Positions 39,428-49,700 of a stretch of 64,000 nucleotides of DNA are shown here, piece by piece. Source of the stretch: Azomonas agilis (lineage in GTDB: Bacteria; Pseudomonadota; Gammaproteobacteria; Pseudomonadales; Pseudomonadaceae); the NCBI RefSeq assembly GCF_007830255.1, contig NZ_VLKG01000014.1, positions 1 through 64,000 of the forward strand, in the 5' to 3' direction. A program made the translations under genes and the position numbers. Position 1 is the first letter of the stretch, and each line of letters begins with the position of its first letter. The notes under the pieces are model-generated. The model did not search any database. It worked only from the letters and a program-made list of their open reading frames with translations, and was not told the DNA's origin.

Positions 39428-39928
39428 TTAGGCAGCTTCGGCTTCCTTCTTGTCGCGGATAGCAGCCAAAGTACGGGCCAGCTTGCTGGTAGCACCTTGG
39501 ATGACGCTCATCAACTGAGCGATAGCTTCGTCTTTGGTTGGCAAGGTGGCCAGCGTGTCGATTTGACTGGCCGGTATGAGCTTGCCTTCAAAAGCTGCCG
39601 CTTTGATTTCGAACTTGTCCTGACCCTTAGCAAACTCTTTGAAAATACGGGCCGCAGCGCCCGGATGTTCATTAGAAAATGCAATCAGGGTCGGGCCCTT
39701 GAACGCATCAGCCAGTACTTCAAAATCAGTACCTGCCACTGCGCGACGAACCAAGGTGTTACGTACTACTTTGACGTACACACCCGCTTCGCGGGCCTCT
39801 TTACGGAGTCCGGTCATAGCGCCGACAGTCACGCCACGGGCATCAGCCACGACAGCGGACAGAGCGACTTTGGCAGCCTCGTTGACTTCAGCGACAATAG
39901 CTTTCTTGTCTTCGAGTTTGATAGCCAC
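39428..39928 (-). CDS. rplJ: 50S ribosomal protein L10
   Basis: 166 residues. I chose GTG at 39928 ([20 protein letters not shown]) because AGGAG lies 8 bases upstream and the family length is about 165; the longer frame to 40009 is leader. L10 anchors L7/L12 dimers and represses its own leader in Escherichia coli. Confidence 0.96.
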   Translation of the reverse strand: MAIKLEDKKAIVAEVNEAAKVALSAVVADARGVTVGAMTGLRKEAREAGVYVKVVRNTLVRRAVAGTDFEVLADAFKGPTLIAFSNEHPGAAARIFKEFAKGQDKFEIKAAAFEGKLIPASQIDTLATLPTKDEAIAQLMSVIQGATSKLARTLAAIRDKKEAEAA

Positions 39929-40122
39929 GGGTTTACTCCTGGATATTACCGATACATCCGGCTTACACCGGACGGTTTTGGTGTCTGATTCGGTACGAAT
40001 CGGGAGCACCTCTGCGTAGGCGTTCTTGTTTAAGGCTTGCGCCGCCTACGGTCTTGGAAAGCCCCCGCCAGGCAGGGACCCCAATACAGCAGAGCCAGCT
40101 TTAATTAAGACTGGCACTCTCA
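39929..40122 (-). promoter_or_regulatory. rplJ leader (probable L10-binding autoregulatory region)
   Basis: The 194-base gap between rplA and rplJ holds several small inverted repeats, e.g. GATTCG/CGAATC near 39987-40001. Its position and length match the L10 leader of other Proteobacteria; I cannot fold it to prove the kink-turn. Confidence 0.5.
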
Positions 40123-40818
40123 TCAGCCTTCCAAAGAAGCCTGATCAATCATCAAACCTGGGCCCATGGTAGAGCTCAGGGTAATGCGCTTAACGTATAC
40201 ACCCTTAGAGGTGGATGGTTTCAAGCGCTTTAAATCAGCTAACAGAGCTTCCACATTTTCTTTCAGCTTGATGGGCTCAAAGTCCACCTTGCCAACGGAA
40301 GCGTGAATAATACCGTTTTTATCAGTACGGAAACGCACTTGACCGGCTTTAGCATTCTTAACGGCTGTAGCCACGTCAGGAGTTACAGTACCGACTTTAG
40401 GGTTAGGCATCAGACCACGAGGGCCGAGGATTTGACCTAACTGACCTACTACACGCATCGCGTCAGGAGAGGCAATGACTACGTCATAGTTCAGATCACC
40501 GCCTTTCATTTCAGCAGCCAACTCATCCATACCCACTTTGTCAGCGCCCGCTGCCAGAGCGGCCTCAACGTTGGCACCCTGAGTAAAGACAGCAACCCGC
40601 ACGCTCTTGCCGGTGCCGTTTGGCAGTACGGTAGCGCCACGAACTACTTGATCTGATTTACGCGGGTCAACGCCAAGGTTAAAGGCGATATCAACGGACT
40701 CTTTAAATTTAGAAGTGGCCAGCTCTGTCAGAAGTTTGGCAGCATCTTCAAAAGAGTAGGCTTTGCCTGCTTCAACTTTAGCGGCAATGGCCTTTTGGCG
40801 CTTGGTCAACTTAGCCAT
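40123..40818 (-). CDS. rplA: 50S ribosomal protein L1
   Basis: 231 residues, [20 protein letters not shown], with the RNA-binding [20 protein letters not shown] segment. It forms the L1 stalk and represses the rplKA operon in Escherichia coli. Overlaps rplK by one base. Confidence 0.98.
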   Translation of the reverse strand: MAKLTKRQKAIAAKVEAGKAYSFEDAAKLLTELATSKFKESVDIAFNLGVDPRKSDQVVRGATVLPNGTGKSVRVAVFTQGANVEAALAAGADKVGMDELAAEMKGGDLNYDVVIASPDAMRVVGQLGQILGPRGLMPNPKVGTVTPDVATAVKNAKAGQVRFRTDKNGIIHASVGKVDFEPIKLKENVEALLADLKRLKPSTSKGVYVKRITLSSTMGPGLMIDQASLEG

Positions 40819-41249
40819 TACAGGCCCTCCACATTCAGGCCCATGCTACGCGCAGAACCAGCAATAGTACGCACGGCAGCATCTAAATCAGCAGCAGTCA
40901 TATCTGCTTGCTTAGCTTTAGCGATATCTTCCAGCTGAGCACGGGTCACTGTACCCACTTTTTGGGTATTAGGACGTGGAGAGCCACTGGTGATGCCTGC
41001 TGCTTTTTTCAGCAAAACAGAAGCCGGTGTACTTTTGATTTCAAAAGTAAAGCTACGATCGCTATACACGGTAATGATTACCGGTGTTGGCAAACCTGGC
41101 TCCATGCCCTGAGTACGAGCATTGAAGGCTTTACAAAATTCCATGATGTTCACACCATGTTGACCCAATGCAGGGCCAACGGGTGGAGACGGGTTGGCTT
41201 GTGCAGCCTTTACTTGCAGCTTGATGTAGGCTTGAATCTTCTTAGCCAT
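40818..41249 (-). CDS. rplK: 50S ribosomal protein L11
   Basis: 143 residues with the Pro-rich [19 protein letters not shown] (about 20-38), the thiostrepton-binding and RelA-activating N-terminal domain. First gene after the nusG terminator. Confidence 0.98.
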   Translation of the reverse strand: MAKKIQAYIKLQVKAAQANPSPPVGPALGQHGVNIMEFCKAFNARTQGMEPGLPTPVIITVYSDRSFTFEIKSTPASVLLKKAAGITSGSPRPNTQKVGTVTRAQLEDIAKAKQADMTAADLDAAVRTIAGSARSMGLNVEGL

Positions 41250-41312
41250 GATAACTCCAATGTGGGTGAATGCGCTTTGCAGCTCCCCAATACAAATCTC
41301 GATTAGCGAGAC

Positions 41313-41346
41313 AAAAAGCCCCGCAGTATTACACTACGGGGCTAAA
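41313..41346 (-). terminator. Terminator between nusG and rplK
   Basis: On the minus strand AGCCCCGTAGT, a 5-base loop, ACTGCGGGGCT and TTTTT form a classic rho-independent terminator 12 bases after nusG. rplK must therefore have its own promoter in the remaining about 60 bases, which I cannot define. Confidence 0.85.
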
Positions 41347-41357
41347 ACTAACTCATG

Positions 41358-41891
41358 CTAAATCTTTTCGACTTGGCCAAACTCTAATTCAACAGGTGTT
41401 GAACGACCAAAAATGATTACGGCTACCTGAATACGGCTCTTCTCATAGTTGACTTCCTCAACTACGCCATTAAAGTCCGCAAAAGGCCCATCAATAACCC
41501 GAACCACTTCACCCGGCTCAAACAGAGTCTTGGGCTTCGGCTTGTCGCTGCCATCGGCCACACGACGTAAAATCGCTTCAGCTTCTTTATCGGTAATAGG
41601 CGCTGGTTTATCTGCGGTACCGCCGATAAAACCCATGACACGAGGCGTATCTTTTACTAAGTGCCAAGTCCCTTCATTCATTTCCATTTGGACTAAAACA
41701 TAGCCAGGAAAGAACTTACGCTCACTTTTGCGCTTTTGCCCATTACGCATTTCAACTACTTCTTCGGTAGGTACTAAAACCTCTCCGAATTCATCTTCCA
41801 TACCTGCAAACTTAATGCGCTCTATTAGAGAGCGCATCACGTGCTTCTCGTATCCTGAGTAGGCATGTACAACATACCAGCGCTTAGCCAC
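41358..41891 (-). CDS. nusG: Transcription termination/antitermination factor NusG
   Basis: 177 residues from GTG 41891 ([20 protein letters not shown]), with GAGG 9 bases upstream; the ATG further upstream would overlap secE. NGN domain, then a KOW domain ([20 protein letters not shown], about 125-145). It couples RNA polymerase to Rho and S10. Confidence 0.97.
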   Translation of the reverse strand: MAKRWYVVHAYSGYEKHVMRSLIERIKFAGMEDEFGEVLVPTEEVVEMRNGQKRKSERKFFPGYVLVQMEMNEGTWHLVKDTPRVMGFIGGTADKPAPITDKEAEAILRRVADGSDKPKPKTLFEPGEVVRVIDGPFADFNGVVEEVNYEKSRIQVAVIIFGRSTPVELEFGQVEKI

Positions 41892-41899
41892 AAGTAACC

Positions 41900-42268
41900 T
41901 CACCCAACAATCATGGATACGATCCAGCCCAACAGGCTATCTAATCCCCATAACAGCAGTGCCATCACCAAAACCACGGCAACCACAATAAGGGTAGTCT
42001 GAGTTGTTTCTTGACGAGTCGGCCAAACCACCTTGCGAATTTCAGCCTTAGCCTCAATTAACAAAGAATAGATAAACTGCCCTTTGACTGTGTTATAAGC
42101 TATATACAAGCAACCTGACATCAGGGCCAGAAAGGCAATAACACGGTACAAGAGAGGCTGATCGGAATAATAGTGATTCCCCACTACTCCCAAGACCACC
42201 AGCACAGCCACTAGTGACCACTTCTTTAGGTCTTGGCGCGACGCTTCGGCTTCAGCCTTGATATCCAT
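41900..42268 (-). CDS. secE: Preprotein translocase subunit SecE
   Basis: 122 residues from [20 protein letters not shown], with three hydrophobic segments (about 20-36, 43-59, 90-115), the long gammaproteobacterial form. The conserved cytoplasmic [13 protein letters not shown] stretch precedes the last span. It clamps SecY. The frame to 42334 runs into tRNA-Trp and is excluded. Confidence 0.97.
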   Translation of the reverse strand: MDIKAEAEASRQDLKKWSLVAVLVVLGVVGNHYYSDQPLLYRVIAFLALMSGCLYIAYNTVKGQFIYSLLIEAKAEIRKVVWPTRQETTQTTLIVVAVVLVMALLLWGLDSLLGWIVSMIVG

Positions 42269-42304
42269 TATTTGAACCTTTCTTAAGACTACCGCCCAAA
42301 AGGG

Positions 42305-42380
42305 TGGCAGGCCAGGAGGGAATCGAACCCCCAACCTGCGGTTTTGGAGACCGCCGCTCTGCCAATTGAGCTACTGGCCT
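42305..42380 (-). tRNA. tRNA-Trp (CCA anticodon)
   Basis: 76 nt, AGGCCAGTAGCTCAATTGGC at the 5' end, anticodon loop CTCCAAA, T-loop GGTTCGATTC, and an encoded CCA. 36 bases before secE, in the same orientation. Confidence 0.97.
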
Positions 42381-42470
42381 TTAAACAGATCAACTTAAGC
42401 CACATGCGAAAGCTTTTAAGCTTAACCCAAGCCAAGGCTTGTGACAAGTTATACTGAAGGAAACCCAAAC

Positions 42471-42546
42471 TGGAGCTCATGAGCGGATTTGAACCGCTGA
42501 CCTCACCCTTACCAAGGGTGTGCTCTACCAACTGAGCTACATGAGC
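42471..42546 (-). tRNA. tRNA-Thr (GGT anticodon)
   Basis: 76 nt, GCTCATGTAGCTCAGTTGGT at the 5' end, anticodon GGT in CTTGGTAA, encoded CCA. In many relatives tufB follows; here only about 90 bases separate it from tRNA-Trp. Confidence 0.97.
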
Positions 42547-42560
42547 GAAACTTTGCCTCA

Positions 42561-42634
<74 letters not shown>

Positions 42635-42655
42635 CTGTCACATACAGGCTAAAAA

Positions 42656-42740
<85 letters not shown>

Positions 42741-42753
42741 GAGCTGCTGCGGC

Positions 42754-42781
42754 ATTCTACATATTTTTTTCTCGCTGTCAA
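42754..42781 (-). promoter_or_regulatory. tRNA operon promoter
   Basis: Minus-strand TTGACA (42776-42781) and TAGAAT (42754-42759) with a 16-bp spacer and a GC-rich discriminator GCCGCAGC, the hallmark of stringently controlled stable-RNA promoters. An A-rich stretch upstream could act as an UP element. Confidence 0.8.
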
Positions 42782-43004
42782 TTTTTCTTTGAAAAACTTG
42801 AGCTTAACTCGAATATGTAGCCTTGCTTAAGCTTGCTTAGACTTTGCCTAGATTCAGACTCAATCAAGCGGGCGGCATTTTATGCAAAGGCTTTTCTTTC
42901 TGCAATAGGTTCGCAGAAATTATTTTTCAACTTGATTTCAGCCAGACTTTTGCTATGGCTTATTGACAGCCCTATTTTGCCCCAGACAAAAGGATTTGTC
43001 GCTT

Positions 43005-43502
43005 ATGAGCCATGCTCTCAAGCAAGATGCTTTTTCGCTTATTGAATTATTAATCATCCTTGTATTACTGGGAATCGGCTTGAGCTGGGCAACACCGGCT
43101 TTAAAACAACTTCTACAGCAGAATCAGGATAAGGCCGTGCAACAGCTATTACTGAGTCACCTACATCAAGCACGAATGCAGGCTATTATCCATCAGAAAA
43201 CCCACACCCTATGCGGCTCCAGTGATGGGCTGACCTGTGACGGGCATTGGGATAAACATTGGATTATTCTCAAAGGCGACAGCTCGTATCCCAATCGGGT
43301 ACATCAGGTAAATACCCATAACAAGCTGTGTTGGCGAGGCCTCACCAATAGCATTCGCTTTCAACCCAATGGAACCGCCCCCGCCAGTAACGGAAGTTTT
43401 ACTCTATGCCGACAGCAGCATATTGCATGGCGGCTTGTGCTTAACAATCAAGGACGCATCCGTCCCTCGGACGAGCCTCCCTCTACAAACTGCTGCCTTT
43501 AG
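43005..43502 (+). CDS. fimT: FimT/GspH-like type IV minor pilin
   Basis: 165 residues from ATG 43005. The class III leader KQDA^FSLIELLIILVLLGIG is typical of pseudopilins, with Glu5, except that the residue before the cut is Ala instead of the usual Gly. The C-terminal half has Cys pairs (LCGSSDGLTC, CRQQ, CCL). It is the first gene of a minor-pilin cluster that primes pilus assembly. The symbol is from family likeness and position, so FimT versus FimU is not settled. Confidence 0.75.
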   Translation: MSHALKQDAFSLIELLIILVLLGIGLSWATPALKQLLQQNQDKAVQQLLLSHLHQARMQAIIHQKTHTLCGSSDGLTCDGHWDKHWIILKGDSSYPNRVHQVNTHNKLCWRGLTNSIRFQPNGTAPASNGSFTLCRQQHIAWRLVLNNQGRIRPSDEPPSTNCCL

Positions 43503-43586
43503 TCGTGCCTAAATCAATGGCCAAGGAGTTGGCTTCGATACAAGATAGCCATCAAATAGCCTCCCTTCTGGTCAGGTCAAGTATCC

Positions 43587-44093
43587 ATGATATCGAAACA
43601 CCGCACTCAACACGGATTCACCCTGATTGAGTTGATGATCATTCTGGTGTTACTCGGCATATTTTTAGCCATTGCCGTACCCAGCTTTAGCCAGTTCATT
43701 AGCAGTAACAAAGCCTTAGCCACCCGCAATGAGCTGCTGTCTTTATTGCAATTTGCCCGTGCCCAAGCAGCCACTGAGCGCACCTCCATTAGGGTTTGCT
43801 CCACAGACACCGGAACAAACAGCAAATGGCAGGTACAACGCAAAAACTGCGAGGGTGAAATGATACGCTCCCTTGCATTAGCTGCTGGTATTTCAGCTAA
43901 CACCAAAGATGGCCCCACTGAAATTAGCTTTCACTATAATGGCACGGCGGAACCATCCACCATTATCTGTATTTGCTATCAAGAAGATTTCGCTAACGGC
44001 TACACAATCGAAATTGAAGCCTCAGGCAACATCCGCAGCTACGATAAAGGGCATAACAAGAACACACCGATGACAAGCTGCACCCCTTCTTAA
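43587..44093 (+). CDS. fimU: FimU/GspH-like type IV minor pilin
   Basis: 168 residues with a perfect prepilin site HG^FTLIELMIILVLLGIF at residues 9-25, then the GspH-type region LLSLLQFARAQAATERTSIR. Cys residues are placed as in FimU/FimT. 21 bases before pilV. Role: part of the priming tip complex with PilVWX. Confidence 0.8.
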   Translation: MISKHRTQHGFTLIELMIILVLLGIFLAIAVPSFSQFISSNKALATRNELLSLLQFARAQAATERTSIRVCSTDTGTNSKWQVQRKNCEGEMIRSLALAAGISANTKDGPTEISFHYNGTAEPSTIICICYQEDFANGYTIEIEASGNIRSYDKGHNKNTPMTSCTPS

Positions 44094-44114
44094 TTAAGGA
44101 AGATTATAAAGGCC

Positions 44115-44651
44115 ATGAGCGCACCCTACCCCTCCCCGCACCTCAGACGGATCACTGGATTTAGCTTAATTGAGGTACTGATTACCCTACTGCTCATCAC
44201 TCTGGGGATACTGGGCATGGTCAGCTTGCAAATACGCACCCTCCAGTACACCCAAGACTCCATACAGCGCAACACCGCCGCTATGTTAGCCAATGATCTG
44301 ATGGAGCTGATACGCGCTACGCCGACCGGATTACCTGCCAGTTCCGACTTTTATAAAGCTAAAGGAGCAGACTTTCCCACTGCTCCCAACTCCTGTACGC
44401 CATTGCCCAGCGAACCGAGCCAACAACTGGGCTGCTGGGCCGAGAAAGCCAAAATCAGCCTGCCCGATGCCAGTGCGCTATTAAAGGATGAGTTCTACAT
44501 CTGCCGCACTAATACCGCCAATAGCTGTACCAATACAGGAACTAGCCTAGAAATTCAGCTCGCTTGGCGCGTTAAAGCCGGGGAATGTATGGAGAGCGGA
44601 GCAAGTACAGACTCCACTATTTGCCATTACCGACTGCGTAGCCAAATTTAG
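44115..44651 (+). CDS. pilV: Type IV pilus minor pilin PilV
   Basis: 178 residues; prepilin site TG^FSLIEVLITLLLITLGIL at about 14-31, then the PilV signature GMVSLQIRTLQYTQDSIQRN. Eight Cys in the C-terminal half probably form disulphides in the periplasm. Confidence 0.85.
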   Translation: MSAPYPSPHLRRITGFSLIEVLITLLLITLGILGMVSLQIRTLQYTQDSIQRNTAAMLANDLMELIRATPTGLPASSDFYKAKGADFPTAPNSCTPLPSEPSQQLGCWAEKAKISLPDASALLKDEFYICRTNTANSCTNTGTSLEIQLAWRVKAGECMESGASTDSTICHYRLRSQI

Positions 44652-44662
44652 GGGAATCTTTA

Positions 44663-45484
44663 ATGATCCTTGGATACAGGCAAAAAGGTTTATCTCTTTT
44701 AGAACTATTGGTCGCTATGGCCATCAGTAGCTTTTTGATTCTGGGCGTTACCCAAATCTATTTGGACAATCGGCGCAGTTATAGCTTTCAACAAAACCTA
44801 TCCGAAAATCAGGAAAGCAGCCGTTACATACAGCTTATGTTGCATCAGCATCTGACTAAGGCGGGCTACCGACGAGAGCCTTATATAGATCCTGAACTGA
44901 TTTTCCCTAGTACCAATGTATTTAATGAATGTAATTTTAGCAAAGGTCAAACTGTAGTAGGAAATGGAAGCTTTTTATGTATTCGCTATCAGCCACGCGA
45001 TACTAAGGATCGAAATTGCTTAGGTAATTCCCCGCGTAATAGTTCAGACATAGCAGCCCCTTATAAAACATCCAATATAGAAATTATTATTGAACGGTAC
45101 TACTTAACAAATAACAGCTTGTCTTGCCAAGTTATTCACACAGATGGTAGCGGAGCTACACTAGAAAATAGCTCTGGCTCCGCAGAGCTTATCAGGGGAC
45201 TACTAGATCTTCATTTTGAATTTGGTTTAGGCAGCGATGCCGATACCCGATCTGTTCACAAGTATGTAACCAGCCCCAGTGGAACCGATACTATCCTTGC
45301 TGTACGCTACAGCATTCTATTGCGCAGCACTAATACTAGACTGCGTGATGCCGTAGATTTTGAAACTGCAATAGCGAACTGGAAAACTCTTACAGGAGTA
45401 AGTGATACAGATATAACCGATGATAACGGCCAACTGTATCAAGTTACACAACGCACAGTATCGCTTAGGAATCTACTGCCATGA
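44663..45484 (+). CDS. pilW: Type IV pilus minor pilin PilW
   Basis: 273 residues; prepilin site KG^LSLLELLVAMAISSFLIL, then QIYLDNRRSYSFQQNLSENQ and the long C-terminal domain usual for PilW. Overlaps pilX by 4 bases (ATGA at 45481-45484). Confidence 0.88.
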   Translation: MILGYRQKGLSLLELLVAMAISSFLILGVTQIYLDNRRSYSFQQNLSENQESSRYIQLMLHQHLTKAGYRREPYIDPELIFPSTNVFNECNFSKGQTVVGNGSFLCIRYQPRDTKDRNCLGNSPRNSSDIAAPYKTSNIEIIIERYYLTNNSLSCQVIHTDGSGATLENSSGSAELIRGLLDLHFEFGLGSDADTRSVHKYVTSPSGTDTILAVRYSILLRSTNTRLRDAVDFETAIANWKTLTGVSDTDITDDNGQLYQVTQRTVSLRNLLP

Positions 45485-46011
45485 ATCATTATAAGCTTGA
45501 CCACCACCAAGCCGGAGCGTCCTTGCTTATTGCTTTGGTTATGTTGCTTATTATCACTATTCTAGCCATTGCAGGCGCTAGGGAGTCTAGTTTAGAGACT
45601 CGAATTACTGGGAATATGTTGGAGCAAAATACACTCGCTAACTATGCAGAAGCCGCTTTACGGGAAGGCGAAACACAGCTCCTCAAGTTCAATCGCCCTT
45701 TAGAACCTACCGAGAGCTGTACTGAGACCGACGTTTGCTTTCTCAATGACAAGGCAGAATACAAGCAAGACTTTTCAGACTCCATTAATTATAACTTAAA
45801 CAATCTTAGCGGCTACAGTATAAAGTGGTATGCCCTAAGAGTTCCCTTTGAAGGTGATGAAACGAGCGCTAACTGCGACAATATCGAATACGGAACCTGT
45901 TTGTCCGGAATTGGCAGTTTTTATTATGAGCTTAATGCTGAGGCGGAAAACACAGCCACAGGGCAAAAAATCAATTTACGCAGTACTGTAGTAAAAGTAT
46001 TTACAAATTAA
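45481..46011 (+). CDS. pilX: Type IV pilus minor pilin PilX
   Basis: 176 residues with the PilX-type N terminus QAG^ASLLIALVMLLIITILA, which has no Glu5, and the family motif ARESSLETRITGNMLEQN. In Pseudomonas pilY1 follows; here the next gene is pilE, 124 bases on. Confidence 0.85.
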   Translation: MNHYKLDHHQAGASLLIALVMLLIITILAIAGARESSLETRITGNMLEQNTLANYAEAALREGETQLLKFNRPLEPTESCTETDVCFLNDKAEYKQDFSDSINYNLNNLSGYSIKWYALRVPFEGDETSANCDNIEYGTCLSGIGSFYYELNAEAENTATGQKINLRSTVVKVFTN

Positions 46012-46135
46012 CTTATAGTTTTACATGAGGACAAATTACTCACTATATATACGAAATAAAATTCCATACCGGTAGCAGAACTAATTTTAGTATTTTCGAG
46101 CTTAATATTAACAACTATATTAATGATAACTAATT

Positions 46136-46582
46136 ATGACTAAGTGTTTAATCCTTCAGGCTAAAAATGGATTCACCCTGTTAGAAATGATGGTTGTCGT
46201 CGTTTTAATAGGAATCTTAGCCGCTATCGCCTACCCAAATTATATTGAGTATATCACCCACAGTAATCGAACTGAGGGTATAGCTTTATTGAGCGATGCC
46301 GCCGCACGACAAGAGCGGTATTTTGCTCAAAACAGCCAATATGCCATCAATATTAGCTCATTAGGTCTATCTGGTACTTCTGCATCAGGCTATTACACTC
46401 TAACTGTGACTAAAGACAATGATGGCGACGATGGTGGTTATACCTTGACAGCCACACCTCAAGGGAGCCAAGCAACTAGAGACACTGTATGCCGGGCTTT
46501 AACTTTAGATGCTAAGGGAGTCAAGGGAGCCAATGGAGTTAAAGAAAATGAGGACGGTTATAATGACCGTTGTTGGAGGTAG
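46136..46582 (+). CDS. pilE: Type IV pilus minor pilin PilE
   Basis: 148 residues; prepilin site NG^FTLLEMMVVVVLIGILAA, then YPNYIEYITHSNRTEGIALL, the PilE/ComP pattern. It ends with a C-terminal disulphide pair (VCRAL...RCWR). The AT-rich 124 bases upstream have no clear ribosome site; a promoter may lie there. Confidence 0.85.
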   Translation: MTKCLILQAKNGFTLLEMMVVVVLIGILAAIAYPNYIEYITHSNRTEGIALLSDAAARQERYFAQNSQYAINISSLGLSGTSASGYYTLTVTKDNDGDDGGYTLTATPQGSQATRDTVCRALTLDAKGVKGANGVKENEDGYNDRCWR

Positions 46583-46630
46583 GCAGGCCTCTAATAACTG
46601 CCCTCAATCAACAAGTAGCCCTTCGACAGG

Positions 46631-46705
46631 CTCAGGGCGGGCTCCAGCATGGTATTTACCATACATTCTGTGCTCCATCTTAGCAGAAAGGAGCCCCGCC
46701 CTGAG
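46631..46705. repeat. Small inverted-repeat element between convergent pilE and pilY1
   Basis: CTCAGGGCGGGCTCC (46631-46645) and GGAGCCCCGCCCTGAG (46690-46705) pair over 15 bp with one bulge, enclosing a second small palindrome TGGTATTTACCA. The left flank CCTTCGACAGG with CTCAGGG is like a dispersed element core known in many gammaproteobacteria. It can also serve as a bidirectional terminator. Confidence 0.65.
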
Positions 46706-46723
46706 GTTCAAAAACTCGAACGA

Positions 46724-49700
46724 TCAATCATCCTCCGGAATAATTTGCCAGCTTTGCCGACCTGGTGCGCCAGGGTCAAAATCAACGGTGACAGCAGAAC
46801 CATCGGTCGTGAACAGGGTATTATTACTCAGGCTGATACCTCCTGCTGGTGTTTTAAAGCCAGAGATCACAGTCGCAGTACCATTGAAGTTATAGCTGTC
46901 ACCCGAATTAACCATCGTATTCTTATCAAAGTCGAACACGTTGAAACGAGTTACACCGCCCGTGTAAGGGTTGATCCCGTAAGTCCAACCTTCCAAACCC
47001 GCTTCGCAGGGATCATTACTTGGGGTACGAGTGGTGAAGAATAGTACCTGACCTCGTGCGGCCATTTCGTCCGTAATGCGCTCACCTTTAAGTTCGTTAC
47101 CGACTTTTAGGTCGAGATACCAGCCAAATTTACGTTCGCTATTCGTATCCGTACTAGATTGTGCCCAAGTGATGCTATTGTTACTCAAAACCCGGATGTT
47201 CTGCGTCATTTGGCTAGAGGTACCCGAGCTCCAAGTGTTGCTGGTCTCCGTGATAAAGGTTTGCTGCTGAAGATTATCTCGGCTCAGGCTGGGGGTCGAG
47301 TTGGGGGAAGCCCCCTTGGTTTCCCTATCCCAGATACCGTAGAGACTGTCGAGTTTATCCGTCTCTTTATCGGTCAGTTGGAAATAACGTCCCGTACCGA
47401 ACATCAGGATATAACCCTGCATACTTGGGTGGCGTACCACTGACGGTGGTGCGGTGATAGCTTGGGTATTTGCCGAGCTACCAGTCCCATCCTTGGCGGC
47501 GAACAGGGGGCTGCCGCCAAAGGATACTGTGTAGGCACTGTCTTGCTTGCTACCAGTCGGATCGAGGTCGAAGCGCCAGAGGTTACCCTTCAGATCACCG
47601 GCATAGACATAGTCGGCAACGCCATCGCTGTTGTCATCAGCAACTCTGACCGAAGACAAACCATTCAGCGAATCACTATCCTTGGTTGGAATCTTGGTCA
47701 GTTCGCCAGTTTTGATATCGATCAAAAACAATACAGCACGGCCACGGGCACTGTCATAGCCGTTTCCAGTAACCACCGCCCATTTGCCATTGTGCAGGCG
47801 GGCGATGGTGGGCACGGGAAAGCTATAACCCACATCGCTCTGGGTCTCTTCATCTTGCAGGTCATCCCCTTCGGTCAGCTCCCAGAGCAGGCGGATATCA
47901 TCGGGATCGGTGATATCCAGAGCGAAGATAGATTTGCCACCAGCGCGCAAAGTACCCACCAGCACGGTGTGCCATTGGTTGTCGAAATAGACATCCCGCA
48001 CCACGGGCGTGCCATCTACAAAAAACTGGTGTTCGCCACCTGCCTCGTTGTAGTCGGAGCTAGTCAGTTTGTTCAGGTTGGGGATCACCGCGCTGGGCAC
48101 GAAGGCAAATTTTTCCGCCCCCGTTTCGGTATCGAAGGCATGCAGCATGCCGTCATTAGCCCCGACAAACACCAGTGGTGTACTACGGGTTTTTACGGTG
48201 TCAGCAAAAGCTGCATAGTTACTGCCGGGCTCGATGGCTTCGGCGAGGTAGTGCAGATACTGGGCACCCTCTACAACCACCGGGCTGGAGTTGATAATGT
48301 CGCCGAGCAGAGATTTCCTATCACGGTAGCTGGTATTCGTACCCTTGACGAAATCAAGGTGCCCCTGCCCCCTTGCTATATCAGCAGACACAGTCAAACG
48401 CCCCTCAGCGTCTACTTTGGGAGTGTCTGTGCCTTGTGGGTCGGTTGCCAACGCCTGCTGGAGGTTCACGCCACTATATATGCCATTTACTCCACGAGCT
48501 CTTATATTGTCCCAGCTTAAGGGAACCAAGGCCTTGCCAGCCACATCGGCCATCTTGATGGTACGGCCTGATCGACTGCCCAATGCAGCCCTCCAGTGAG
48601 AGGTGCGGTTACCTGTATTAGGGTCAATAGTTTCCTTAATCAGATCACCGCTCCAAGTCTCAACGTCATAGTCGGTACGATAGACAAAGAAGTCAGCGTC
48701 AGCCGTCTGAGGCGTAGTCGGTTTGACGGCTGGGCTAGTGACCGAGTTGTTACGTTGCATGATGTCGTTGAAGGCATTGGTCAACTGATCTTTAAGAGTC
48801 AGCGCATTGGTAACCAAGAAGTAGTTATCAGGGTCACCTATGACAGTGCTGGGTGCGCGCTCCGGGATGCCATATTTAGCGGCATACCAGAGCGGGTTTT
48901 TAAGAAAACCAGCGGTAGTAGTCAAAATAGCGGTAAAAGTGCGTTCAGCAGTTAGCGGCAGAGTTCTGCATGCGTCCGTAGCTAGGTTAGTAGTGTTATC
49001 ACAGTAGCCGGGGCGCTGACCTGTAGGGGTGTTCAACTTGTAGGGGTGCTCGCTATTTGTATCCCTATCGCGGACTTCTAAGTAGATGCCATCAGCGGTA
49101 GTACCAGAGATCACATAGCCCATGAGCTGAATGATACCGCCGGAGGCGTATTCGGAATCGAGCCGCACCTTGAGCGAACCATTAGCCTCGACCGACAGGG
49201 TATAGAGAGCGATAGCGTCCATATCATGGTCGGCACCCTGCTCCACATCCTCGTAGTTTATACGGAACTGTGCATAGGGGCGACCACCATTGACACTGGC
49301 CTTATAGTCGGCCCCGCCGGGGCCCGTGGTGTTGGCGATACTGATAACATAGTAATCGACAATCTGGTTAGTCGGCTGGAAATTACTCGTAGGATCAATG
49401 CTGTAGCCACCACCCACGGACTTGGCGAAGGGTACTAGAGTGATGCTCTGATTACCATCGGTGCCGATGGGGAAGGTAATCTGTGGTAGCGGTGAGGCTA
49501 GCGCGATGGAGTAGGTGAGCATCTTCTTGTCACCACCTACAACGTTTTCCGCAGCGAACTTGGCAATCCCAGCAGAGTAAAAGGTACCCTGCTTACTCGG
49601 CTCCTCGGGAGATAAGCCGCGCGCCCAAGATAGATTGTTGATTATTTTTGCAGTTGGTGCGCTGTTGGCGTTGTCGGCGTTTGACTGGCCAATGAAGTAG

